Source: Thalassotalea piscium | GTDB lineage: Bacteria; Pseudomonadota; Gammaproteobacteria; Enterobacterales; Alteromonadaceae | Reading direction: 5' to 3' | Assembly (NCBI RefSeq): GCF_030295935.1 | Contig: NZ_AP027362.1 | Span: 1,240,001 to 1,304,000 of the forward strand | Length of the DNA: 64,000 nucleotides | Part shown: one piece after another, positions 36,957 through 45,121 of the stretch | Layout of the letters: every line of letters starts with the position of its first letter | Numbering within the stretch: the first letter of the stretch is position 1 | Notes under the pieces: generated by a model | What the model was told of the DNA's origin: nothing | Seen by the model: the letters and a program-made list of their open reading frames with translations, nothing else | Databases searched by the model: none | Position numbers and translations under genes: made by a program

Positions 36957-37037
36957 GATATATCCTCAATAGTAAATTATTGAGGAGTTTATTTAGTTTG
37001 GCGATTATTGAAAAGGTGTGGTTTAACCGACGCTTAC

Positions 37038-37045
37038 TTAATTAC
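37038..37045. repeat. Target-site duplication, right copy (IS66)
   Basis: TTAATTAC, identical to 34488-34495. Confidence 0.9.
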
Positions 37046-37067
37046 TATTAATTTTTTATGCGTAAGG

Positions 37068-37103
37068 AACAAAAAAAAGGAGCCTAGGCTCCTTTTTTTG
37101 TTT
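37068..37103. terminator. Bidirectional terminator downstream of the M13 peptidase
   Basis: GGAGCCTAGGCTCC palindrome flanked by an eight-A run and a seven-T run. Serves the minus-strand peptidase gene and, before the IS66 insertion, would also have ended rightward transcription from the metzincin gene. Confidence 0.85.
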
Positions 37104-37132
37104 AAGTATAATCTATCGATTAAAATAGGTTT

Positions 37133-39202
37133 TTACCAAATTTTCACACGCTTTTCAGGGGCAATATACATGGCATCACCTTCTTTAAGGCCAAATGCTT
37201 CATAGAACTCTGGCATATTAGACAAAGAGCCTAACGCACGGAATTCACCTGGCGAATGAGGATCAGTTGCTACACGGTTACGCATCGTTTTTTCAACCAT
37301 TTTTGAACGCCAAATTTGAGCATAGCCCATAAAGAAACGTTGATCTCCAGTTAAACCATCAATAACAGGTGCTTCTTTACCGTTTAACGAGGCTTTATAA
37401 GCTTTATAAGCAATAGTAACACCAGATAAATCACCGATGTTCTCACCCAAGGTAAGTTCACCATTAACATTTAGATCATCAAATACTTGATAGTTATTAT
37501 ATTGCTCAACTAATACTTCAGTGCGCTTTCCAAATTCAGCTAAGTCTGATTCTGTCCACCAGTTTCGCATATTACCTTCAGCATCATAACGGCTACCTTG
37601 ATCATCAAACCCATGGCCCATCTCATGACCAATTACTGCGCCAATACCACCATAGTTTACCGCATCGTCAGCCGCCATATTGAAAAAAGGAGGCTGTAAA
37701 ATTGCTGCAGGAAAAACGATCTCATTAACGGTTGGGTTATAATAAGCGTTAACTGTTTGTGGCGTCATGCCCCACTCCCAATCACGAATTGGACCACCTA
37801 GTTTTTCGATTTGCTTTTGGTGAGAAACTTTATTTGAACGAATACGGTTACCCACTAAGTCGTCAGCGTTAATTTCAAGTGCTGAATAGTCTTCCCATTT
37901 GTCAGGGTAACCAATTTTAGGAGTAAATGCGGCTAACTTAACTTGAGCTGCTTTTTTAGTATCTTCAGACATCCAATCAAGTTCATTGATTGATTCTCCG
38001 TAAGCACTGCGTAAATTTTCCACTAACTGACTCATGCGTGATTTTGCTTCAGGTTTAAAGTGACGCTTAACGTAAACCTTACCAATAACTTCACCTAGGT
38101 TGCTGTTTACAACTGCTACACCGCGCTTCCACATAGGGCGTTGTTCTTCACGTCCGCTTAACTGTTTTGAAAAGAAGTCGAAGTTTTCTTTATCTAGTGC
38201 TGTTGTTAATGAGCCTGCAAAAGTACTTAAGGTGTGGAATGTTTGATATGTTTTCCAATCTTCGAGTGATACTTGTGCAAATGTCTCACCAAAACCCTTA
38301 ACAAAACTCGGTTGGTTGATAATAATATCTTTTTGTTTTTCAACACCCTGGGCTGTTAAAAAGGCATTCCAATTAAACGTGTCAGTTAAGGTGTTTAAAT
38401 CTGCTACAGCAAACTTATTATAACGCTTAGCACTGTCGCGCGATTCAACACGGGTCCAATGGTAATCGGCTAACTTAGTTTCTAAGGCCATAATTGTTTG
38501 AGCCGCTTCGCTGCCGTTTTCTAAACCCGCTAAGTTATACATATTTTCAATGTGTTTAATGTAGCCTTCACGTAATTTTACAAAACGTTCAGCGTCATTA
38601 AAATAATAGTCTTTATCTGGTAAGCCTAATCCACTTTGCCAAATGTGTGTAGCGTAACGAGATGAGTCTTTTGCATCAACACTGATATAGAAAGCAAGAG
38701 GGCTTGAAATGCCAGAGGCTTGGTATTCACCAAAAAATGTGGCTAATTCGTCTTTGTTTTTAATCGCTGCAATCGTATCAAGAATACCTTGAATAGGTTT
38801 GATACCCAAAGAGTCACGTGTTTCAGTGTCTATGTATGAACGAAATAAGTCTGCAACTTTTTGTTCATCGCTTCCCTCTTTTAAGTTTTTTGTTGCTGCT
38901 AATTCTTCGATAATTGCTTTAACATTATCATCAGCAGTATCTCTTAAGTCGTAAAAAGAGCCAACAGCCGTTTTATCACCTGGAATAGTTGTATTTTTTA
39001 ACCAACCACCATTGATATAACGATAAAAGTTATCTTGTGGACGAACAGACTTGTCCATATTAGCTAAGCTAATACCTGTGGTAAGAGCTGACTTTTGTAA
39101 AGCAGGTGCTTCAGATGTTTTTGTTGTAGTTTGTTCTGCAGTGTTACAACCCGATATTAAAAGTAGGGAAGAGCAAACAGCACTTGTTAGCATTAATTTC
39201 AT
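37133..39202 (-). CDS. pepO: M13 (neprilysin/PepO) family zinc endopeptidase, lipoprotein
   Basis: 689 residues. Lipobox LISGC near residue 19 after MKLMLTSAVCSSLLL, so it should be a lipid-anchored envelope protein. M13_N domain about 55-430, catalytic M13 domain about 485-689 with VIGHEMGHGFDDQGSRYD near residue 525 (HExxH), ENIGDLSGVTIAY (third zinc ligand Glu) and NAYYNP for substrate backbone. The final VKIW resembles the conserved C-terminal W. Cleaves peptides outside the cytoplasm in relatives. Confidence 0.93.
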   Translation of the reverse strand: MKLMLTSAVCSSLLLISGCNTAEQTTTKTSEAPALQKSALTTGISLANMDKSVRPQDNFYRYINGGWLKNTTIPGDKTAVGSFYDLRDTADDNVKAIIEELAATKNLKEGSDEQKVADLFRSYIDTETRDSLGIKPIQGILDTIAAIKNKDELATFFGEYQASGISSPLAFYISVDAKDSSRYATHIWQSGLGLPDKDYYFNDAERFVKLREGYIKHIENMYNLAGLENGSEAAQTIMALETKLADYHWTRVESRDSAKRYNKFAVADLNTLTDTFNWNAFLTAQGVEKQKDIIINQPSFVKGFGETFAQVSLEDWKTYQTFHTLSTFAGSLTTALDKENFDFFSKQLSGREEQRPMWKRGVAVVNSNLGEVIGKVYVKRHFKPEAKSRMSQLVENLRSAYGESINELDWMSEDTKKAAQVKLAAFTPKIGYPDKWEDYSALEINADDLVGNRIRSNKVSHQKQIEKLGGPIRDWEWGMTPQTVNAYYNPTVNEIVFPAAILQPPFFNMAADDAVNYGGIGAVIGHEMGHGFDDQGSRYDAEGNMRNWWTESDLAEFGKRTEVLVEQYNNYQVFDDLNVNGELTLGENIGDLSGVTIAYKAYKASLNGKEAPVIDGLTGDQRFFMGYAQIWRSKMVEKTMRNRVATDPHSPGEFRALGSLSNMPEFYEAFGLKEGDAMYIAPEKRVKIW

Positions 39203-39438
39203 TTGTAGTACTCATATTAATACCAATATTTTAATTGAGTGATATTTTCTATTTTTATATAACTAACGTTAGACACTAAATTAAGTATATTGGTTTGGGC
39301 GAAAAATTAAGTTCATGGTTTGGTAGATTTAACAAAACCATAGAAAATATATAGTAAAGGCTGCAGGTTAATATTGCTACCAACCGAAACATATCTTTAC
39401 ATTTATGCGTACCGATGTTTGTACAAATAAATAATTTA

Positions 39439-40857
39439 CTAACGTTGATTTAAAATTATTTCAAAGCGAGTGCCAACTGGAGAGTCAACTAATGTTATCT
39501 GACCTGACAATGTAGTTTCTAATAAGCTTGAAATTATTGGTAAACCTAAACCGCTACTACCTTCTTTTGCTTTGGTGGTGAAGTAAGGTTCAAATACTTT
39601 TTGCTTGTTTACTTTGGGGATTCCATTACCATTGTCCTGATAATTAATGATTATTTGCTTTCCTTTTTGACTTGCGCTAATAAATACTTTGCCTTTAGTT
39701 TTACCGGCAAAACCATGAATAATACTATTCTCAATTAATTGATGTAACACTTTCCAAATTGCATTTTTATTTGCAGTAAGCAATATTTTATCGGTTTCCA
39801 TTTCGATACTATAATGTTTGGGTAAGTTGACTAAACTCGCTTTAAGTTCATTTAATAACGTGTCAAGTTCAAAAGTAACTTGGTAGTTATCTTCGAGGGT
39901 ACTTAGGTCATTAAATTGTTCGAGTAAAGCCGAAGTGAGTATTAGTTTTTCATGGCTTAATTTAAGACTATCGGCAATAATGGATGTCGTTCTTTCCATT
40001 TCTGAACGACTTAGTTTATTAGCTTGAACAGCTTGCTGTAGTTTTTGAATTTGTTGCTCAGCAGTGCCAATTGAGGTTAATGCAAGAGAAACGGGCGTGT
40101 TAATTCTGTTAGCTAAACCAACCACTAAGCTTTTAGTGGTTTGCAACTTTTCACTGAAAATATGTTTTAAATGGTCATCGTTTTGCTGTTTTAATAGCTT
40201 TTCTAAATTATTATTAGCTCGCTCTAGCTCTATATTACGCTGATCAATAGTATGGCTTAAACGGGTATTTGCTTGAAGTAATTGTTGCTGTGTTTCATGG
40301 CTTTCAAAGACGATGGCAGCTAAATTAGCGCTTACTTCAATAAAATGTAGGTCTTTATTGGTTGGCGCTTTGGGTTCTTGGTAGTACATGGCAAATGTAC
40401 CAAAAACCTTACCACTCGAGCCGATAATAGGCTCAGACCAGCAAGCTTGTAAATTAGCAAACAAGGCGAGTTCTCGGTATTGAGCCCAATAAGGGTGAGT
40501 TTTTATGTTTTCAACAATAACGCGTTCTTTTTTGTAGGCTGCAGTTCCACATGAGCCAACGCTTGAACCAATATGAACGCCGTCTAAAGCATCACAATAA
40601 AACTTAGGTAAGGAAATTGAAGCAATAGGGTGTAAGGTGTTAGTTTCGTTATCAAGTTGTAATACAGAACAAATCATATCTTTGTTATATAATTGTGCTT
40701 TTTCACATAGAGTTTTGAGAATAAAATCAAGCTTTTCACCTTGCGCTGTCATTCGTAAAACTTCATTTATTCCTTGCTCTAAGCTACTGCTGTGCTTTAA
40801 TGATTCGATCTCTAATAAGAGCTTTTTGTCATTAATTGCTACATTAGATTTTTCCAT
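39439..40857 (-). CDS. GAF-domain sensor kinase lacking the phosphoacceptor His
   Basis: 472 residues from ATG 40857; the longer frame starting at 40926 runs into a MITE-like element and is rejected. GAF domain about 20-190 (HIGSSVGSCGTAAYKKERV), coiled coil about 190-270, a dimerisation-like region, then HATPase_c (about 345-470) with N-box ENSIIHG, DNGNGIP, FEPYFTTK and GSSGLGLPII. In the H-box, where kinases of this type have AHEINTP, the sequence reads GLANRINTPVS: the His is Asn and the Glu is Arg. No response regulator is adjacent. Possibly a pseudokinase or inhibitor of another kinase. Confidence 0.85.
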   Translation of the reverse strand: MEKSNVAINDKKLLLEIESLKHSSSLEQGINEVLRMTAQGEKLDFILKTLCEKAQLYNKDMICSVLQLDNETNTLHPIASISLPKFYCDALDGVHIGSSVGSCGTAAYKKERVIVENIKTHPYWAQYRELALFANLQACWSEPIIGSSGKVFGTFAMYYQEPKAPTNKDLHFIEVSANLAAIVFESHETQQQLLQANTRLSHTIDQRNIELERANNNLEKLLKQQNDDHLKHIFSEKLQTTKSLVVGLANRINTPVSLALTSIGTAEQQIQKLQQAVQANKLSRSEMERTTSIIADSLKLSHEKLILTSALLEQFNDLSTLEDNYQVTFELDTLLNELKASLVNLPKHYSIEMETDKILLTANKNAIWKVLHQLIENSIIHGFAGKTKGKVFISASQKGKQIIINYQDNGNGIPKVNKQKVFEPYFTTKAKEGSSGLGLPIISSLLETTLSGQITLVDSPVGTRFEIILNQR

Positions 40858-40901
40858 ATGACCGCGCGAGATCTCTCTTGATAGTAATGAGTTTAATGCT
40901 A

Positions 40902-41165
40902 GGGCGTGTTGAACTTTTGAGTACAAATTTTGTATGAATTATACATGGTTTAATTGAGGCGTAGCGAGTAAAGTGTAGTTATACTACATAAATGAGCTAG
41001 AACGAAAAGTAAATCATGTTTAAACGTATCCGTAGGACAGCGCCTCTTTGGTTTTTCTACGGCGTTTTTACTTATTTATGGGGAACAACCCCATTACATA
41101 AGTTCAGCCTTGTATAAACACCAAATAAATCGCTGCAAAAATGTACAGCAAAGATCAACACCCCC
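40902..41165. repeat. MITE-like element copy 2 (TA-flanked)
   Basis: 264 bp, opposite orientation to 26480-26842 and lacking its 47-bp units. TA on both flanks (40900-40901, 41166-41167). The left end begins GGGCGTGTTGA; the right end complement has one mismatch there (GGGGGTGTTGA). Its left edge is 44 bp upstream of the kinase start, so it may affect that promoter. The rest of the gap to lolC (41168-41334) shows no clear feature. Confidence 0.75.
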
Positions 41166-41334
41166 TAGCATCATTTATTGTGGTTATCGCTTTGAGTATC
41201 AATAAAAATACTTTTTACGATGAATTTAATGATGGTAAATTAATTTTTAAACGTAAATAGTGCCGACTGTGTTATCCTTTTGCAATATTTATTCGTGTAA
41301 ATTTTTACACCTTAACTGGTTAATATTACGGTCA

Positions 41335-42561
41335 ATGTTTCAACCTGTCAGTTTTTTTATTGGTTTACGTTACAGCAAAAGTAGAAGTCGTACTGGCTTT
41401 GTTTCTTTCATTACCTTTTTTTCCATCGTTGGCATTTTATTAGGTGTCGCTTCATTGATCACTGTTGTATCGGTAATGAATGGTTTTGAGGGAGAACTTA
41501 AAAAGCGTATTTTGGGTTTAGTTCCTCATGTGTTAGTGGCAACAAAAGATCAATCCCCGTTCGAGCAATGGCAACCCTTTAGAGAAGAGTTGTTAACTGT
41601 TAAACATGTAAAACAGGTTACACCGCTTATTGAAAGTGAAGCACTTGTTCAATCGACAAGTGCCATTCGAATGATATTAATGCAGGGACTAATTCCAGAA
41701 TTTGAACAGCACAATATTGTTGCAAATAGAATGACCTACGGACAGTTACACGATTTGAATACGCATAGATTTTCTGTGGTCATGGGGGAATCTCTCGCGC
41801 GAGAACTTAAAGTAGATATAGGTGAGAAAGTGAGATTGTTATTGCCAAATAAAACGGTTTTCACACCTATGGGGCGTATGCCAATGCAGCGAACGTTTAC
41901 TTTAGTGGGCTTATTTAATGTGGGCTCTCAAGTTGATGACTCTATGGTGTACTTAACCAGCGAAAGCGCAGCTAAAATGTTAAGGCGCCAAGATAATGAT
42001 ATTAGTCAGCTTCGACTTTATTTAGATGACGCATTCAATGTAGATTATGTTATTGCTGATCTAAAGCAAAAGTTTCCACAGTTTAAATTTACCTCATGGA
42101 AAGTTTCACAAGGCAGCTTATTTGGCGCTGTAAAGATGGAAAAAAATATGATGGGACTAAGTTTAGCGCTTATTATTGCTGTTGCAGCATTTAATATAGT
42201 GTCAGCTTTAGTCATGGTGGTTATTGATAAACGCGGCGAAATTGCTATTTTACAAACCTTTGGCATGACCCGTTATAACATTGTTAAAATATTTATTAGC
42301 CAAGGTATGATTAATGGACTGTGGGGCACATTATTTGGTGTAGTTCTCGGTGTTCTTTTAGCACTTAACTTAAATGCTTTACTATCGGCACTTGGTTTAA
42401 GTTTACTGGGCGGCGGCTCACAAGAATTACCGATAGCGCTTAATAGTTTGCATGTGTTGGTTATCGCATTTTCAGCGATAGCAATGAGTTTTTTAGCCAC
42501 GCTATACCCTGCATATCATGCGTCTAAAACATTGCCTGCTGAGGTGCTACGAAATGAGTAA
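41335..42561 (+). CDS. lolC: Lipoprotein-releasing system permease LolC
   Basis: 408 residues from ATG 41335; an upstream ATG (41260) adds 25 unlikely residues before the canonical MFQPVSFFIGLRY. Four TM helices: one near 20-45, then three in the C-terminal 150 residues (MMGLSLALIIAVAAFNIVSA, GLWGTLFGVVLGVLLALN, ALSFLATLYPAYHAS-like), with a large periplasmic MacB-type domain between. With LolD and LolE it extracts lipoproteins from the inner membrane. First gene of lolCDE; overlaps lolD by 8 bp. Confidence 0.93.
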   Translation: MFQPVSFFIGLRYSKSRSRTGFVSFITFFSIVGILLGVASLITVVSVMNGFEGELKKRILGLVPHVLVATKDQSPFEQWQPFREELLTVKHVKQVTPLIESEALVQSTSAIRMILMQGLIPEFEQHNIVANRMTYGQLHDLNTHRFSVVMGESLARELKVDIGEKVRLLLPNKTVFTPMGRMPMQRTFTLVGLFNVGSQVDDSMVYLTSESAAKMLRRQDNDISQLRLYLDDAFNVDYVIADLKQKFPQFKFTSWKVSQGSLFGAVKMEKNMMGLSLALIIAVAAFNIVSALVMVVIDKRGEIAILQTFGMTRYNIVKIFISQGMINGLWGTLFGVVLGVLLALNLNALLSALGLSLLGGGSQELPIALNSLHVLVIAFSAIAMSFLATLYPAYHASKTLPAEVLRNE

Positions 42562-43258
42562 TAATATGAGTGTTAGTTTGCAATGCATTGGTTTATCTAA
42601 AGCTTATAATCAAGGCCCTGTAGAAACCAAAGTCTTAAATGGATTGGATTTAGATGTACAACAAGGAGAGCTTCTCGCAATTGTTGGCAGTTCTGGTTGC
42701 GGTAAAAGTACCTTTTTACATTTAGCCGGAGCACTTGATACTGCAACTAGCGGTCAAGTACTTATTAACGGAGTAGACATTGCTAACTTATCTGAAAATG
42801 AAAAAGCTCAGTTACGCAATAAACACATTGGCTTTGTTTATCAATTTCATCATTTAATGATGGATTTTACCGCACAAGAAAATGTAGCTATGCCATTATT
42901 GATCCGCGGAGAGTCTGCTAAAAGAGCAAAAACACTTGCTGATGCAATGTTAGCAAAAGTTAACTTAAGCCATAGAGGTCATCATTTACCTTCTGAGTTA
43001 TCAGGCGGAGAAAGGCAACGTGTCGCTATAGCTCGGGCATTAGTGACTGAGCCTTCATTAGTATTAGCTGATGAACCTACTGGTAACTTAGATTTCGATA
43101 CAGCTGAGCAAATTTATCAATTATTAAGAGAGCTAAATCAGCAATTACAAACAAGCTTTGTTATTGTAACTCACGACTTAACCTTAGCAGCCAGAATGGA
43201 TCGGCAATTACGTTTGGTACACGGACAATTGTCTTCTATTGAAACGGTAGCAAAGTAG
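42554..43258 (+). CDS. lolD: Lipoprotein-releasing ATPase LolD
   Basis: 234 residues from ATG 42554 inside the lolC end; the 12 extra residues of the longer frame overlap lolC and are not family-like. ABC ATPase: Walker [11 protein letters not shown]-loop YQFHHLM, signature [15 protein letters not shown], Walker [14 protein letters not shown]-loop VTHD. The central [20 protein letters not shown] is typical of LolD/MacB ATPases. Energises lipoprotein release with LolC and LolE. Confidence 0.95.
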   Translation: MSNNMSVSLQCIGLSKAYNQGPVETKVLNGLDLDVQQGELLAIVGSSGCGKSTFLHLAGALDTATSGQVLINGVDIANLSENEKAQLRNKHIGFVYQFHHLMMDFTAQENVAMPLLIRGESAKRAKTLADAMLAKVNLSHRGHHLPSELSGGERQRVAIARALVTEPSLVLADEPTGNLDFDTAEQIYQLLRELNQQLQTSFVIVTHDLTLAARMDRQLRLVHGQLSSIETVAK

Positions 43259-43260
43259 TG

Positions 43261-44532
43261 ATGTTAAATTCGTTAAGTTTTTTCTTAGGTGCTCGGTATA
43301 TTAAAAGCCGTCAAAACAATGGATTTGCTTCTTTTATTTCAGCGTCTTCAACTATTGGTATTGCACTTGGCGTTACCGTATTAATTGTAGTGTTATCAGC
43401 AATGAATGGTTTTGAGCGTGCACTGGCTAAACACCTACTCTCTGTAGTACCTCATGTTGAACTTATTGGTGTTAATAAACCTATTACTAATTGGCCTGTT
43501 GAAGCTAAGTTGATTAATCAACATCCAGACGTTATCGCTATTGCACCTTTAATTAAAGCACAAGGGATGATGCAAAAAAAGGAACAACTTAAAGGCGTTG
43601 AACTTAGAGGTGTCGATATTGGGCTTGAACATCAGGTATCTGCAATAGGGCAGTATATTACTGATGGGCGATGGCAAGACTTATCAAGAAATAATACGGT
43701 AGTGATAGGCTCTGGAATTGCACAAAAGCTTGGTTTAACAGTTGGTGATAAAGTACAAATATTGTTACCTGATCAAACCAAAGAGCATAATGGTGTAAAA
43801 GCCGATCTTGCTCAGCAATTTGCTGCGCCAATTAAACGGCAGCTAGAAGTTGTGGGTATCTTTAATTTTGGTGGTGCTATTGATCAAAGTCAGAGCTATA
43901 TTTCACTTGCGCTTGCTCAAGACTTACTAGGCTATCAAATGGATCAGGTACAAGGCTTAAGATTAACGGTTACTGACGTGTTTAGAGCGCCGCGTATAGT
44001 TAGAGAAGCTGCCGCAAAAACAGACCATTACCTGTATATTTATGACTGGACTCATGTTCACGGTAGCTTATTCAATGATATTCAACTGGTACGAATGGTA
44101 ATGTATATTGTCTTGGTTTTAGTAATAGCTGTTGCCAGTTTTAATATTGTGTCTACGTTGATCATGATAGTGAATGAAAAAAAGGGCGATATTGCTATTT
44201 TAAAAACAATGGGGGCGAGTAATCGTACCATTATGTTAACTTTTATGTTGCAAGGCACTGTTAATGGTGTAATTGGTTGTGTTGTAGGTGGCTTATTAGG
44301 GTGTTATTTTGCGCTAAATTTAACCGATATAATCACAGTAATTGAAACTACTTTACAAACTAAATTTTTATCTTCAGATGTATACTTTATCGACTTTTTA
44401 CCAAGTTATTTACAAAGCTCAGACGTAATTATCACTATTACTATTGCCTTGTTTTTAAGCCTAGTTGCTACTATTTACCCTGCTTGGCAAGCGACTAAAA
44501 TTGAACCAGCCCAAGTGTTAGGACAAATATAA
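43261..44532 (+). CDS. lolE: Lipoprotein-releasing system permease LolE
   Basis: 423 residues from ATG 43261, directly after the lolD stop (GTG at 43258 is possible). Same architecture as LolC: one N-terminal TM, periplasmic domain, three C-terminal TMs (VMYIVLVLVIAVASFNIVST, GVIGCVVGGLLGCYFALN, LFLSLVATIYPAWQAT). The start MLNSLSFFLGARYIKSRQNNG mirrors LolC MFQPVSFFIGLRY, showing paralogy. Last gene of lolCDE. Confidence 0.92.
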   Translation: MLNSLSFFLGARYIKSRQNNGFASFISASSTIGIALGVTVLIVVLSAMNGFERALAKHLLSVVPHVELIGVNKPITNWPVEAKLINQHPDVIAIAPLIKAQGMMQKKEQLKGVELRGVDIGLEHQVSAIGQYITDGRWQDLSRNNTVVIGSGIAQKLGLTVGDKVQILLPDQTKEHNGVKADLAQQFAAPIKRQLEVVGIFNFGGAIDQSQSYISLALAQDLLGYQMDQVQGLRLTVTDVFRAPRIVREAAAKTDHYLYIYDWTHVHGSLFNDIQLVRMVMYIVLVLVIAVASFNIVSTLIMIVNEKKGDIAILKTMGASNRTIMLTFMLQGTVNGVIGCVVGGLLGCYFALNLTDIITVIETTLQTKFLSSDVYFIDFLPSYLQSSDVIITITIALFLSLVATIYPAWQATKIEPAQVLGQI

Positions 44533-44581
44533 GGGTAATTTGAAATGATGTTTTAAGTGACGCTCTCAACAAGAGTTAAGA

Positions 44582-45091
44582 TCAGCGATCTTGTCTTTTT
44601 TTCCACTCTTTATTCACAGAGTAGCGCCATAAACCTAAAATACCAAAATAACCTAAACACGCAAACACCGTCGCTAACACAATACACCCGAGTAAAAATG
44701 AAGGACCAATAGTTGAAAGGCTGTTAACAACCCATTGCCAATTAGCTTCAAACACAAACTCTTGTTTTGAACTACCTAAAATCCATGTTCCAACAACATA
44801 ACAACAGTAGAAAATAGCTGGCATTGTCAACGGGTTAGTGATCCAAACTAAAGCGATTGATAGTGGTAGATTAGAATGTACTATAATAGCTACACCAGCT
44901 GCTAATACCATTTGAAAAGGCACAGGGATAAACGCAAAAAATAAACCTACAGCAAAGGCTTTAGCTACAGAGCGACGGTTTAAGTGCCATAAATTACCAT
45001 TATTTAGCAAGTCACCAAAAATTTGTAAGTGCTTATTAGACTTGATCTTTTGGTGGTCTGGCAGAAAGCGTTTTATCGTTTTTTTTGGCAT
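44582..45091 (-). CDS. DUF2062 membrane protein
   Basis: 169 residues, three TM helices (about 47-68, 70-100 and 128-152) after a basic N-terminus. Family pattern: SVAKAFAVGLFFAFIPVPFQ, ALVWITNPLTMPAIFYCCY and a C-terminal FGILGLWRYS. The family is widespread, frequently near comEC/msbA and lol genes, and is of unknown function. Convergent to lolE, divergent from comEC with only 30 bp between. Confidence 0.88.
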   Translation of the reverse strand: MPKKTIKRFLPDHQKIKSNKHLQIFGDLLNNGNLWHLNRRSVAKAFAVGLFFAFIPVPFQMVLAAGVAIIVHSNLPLSIALVWITNPLTMPAIFYCCYVVGTWILGSSKQEFVFEANWQWVVNSLSTIGPSFLLGCIVLATVFACLGYFGILGLWRYSVNKEWKKRQDR

Positions 45092-45121
45092 ATTTTCACT
45101 AAATTAGGATAAGTAATCACT

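Larger units (their letters stand above)
34496..37037 (-). mobile_element. Complete IS66-family insertion sequence
   Basis: 2542 bp with perfect 24-nt terminal inverted repeats (34496-34519 and 37014-37037, each starting GTAAGCGTCGG from the outside) and an 8-bp duplication TTAATTAC on both flanks. Carries the three standard genes tnpA-tnpB-tnpC on the minus strand. Ends and ORFs are intact, so it is likely functional and recent. Between its left end and tnpC (34520-34738) there is about 220 bp without a gene. It landed in the gap between the metzincin and M13 peptidase genes. Confidence 0.93.

Noticed and set aside
40858-40926. 23-residue N-terminal extension of the GAF kinase
   Set aside because: Runs into MITE copy 2; ATG at 40857 gives a normal start.
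41260-41334. 25-residue N-terminal extension of LolC
   Set aside because: Cys/Leu-rich and not family-like; the canonical start MFQPVSFF is at 41335.
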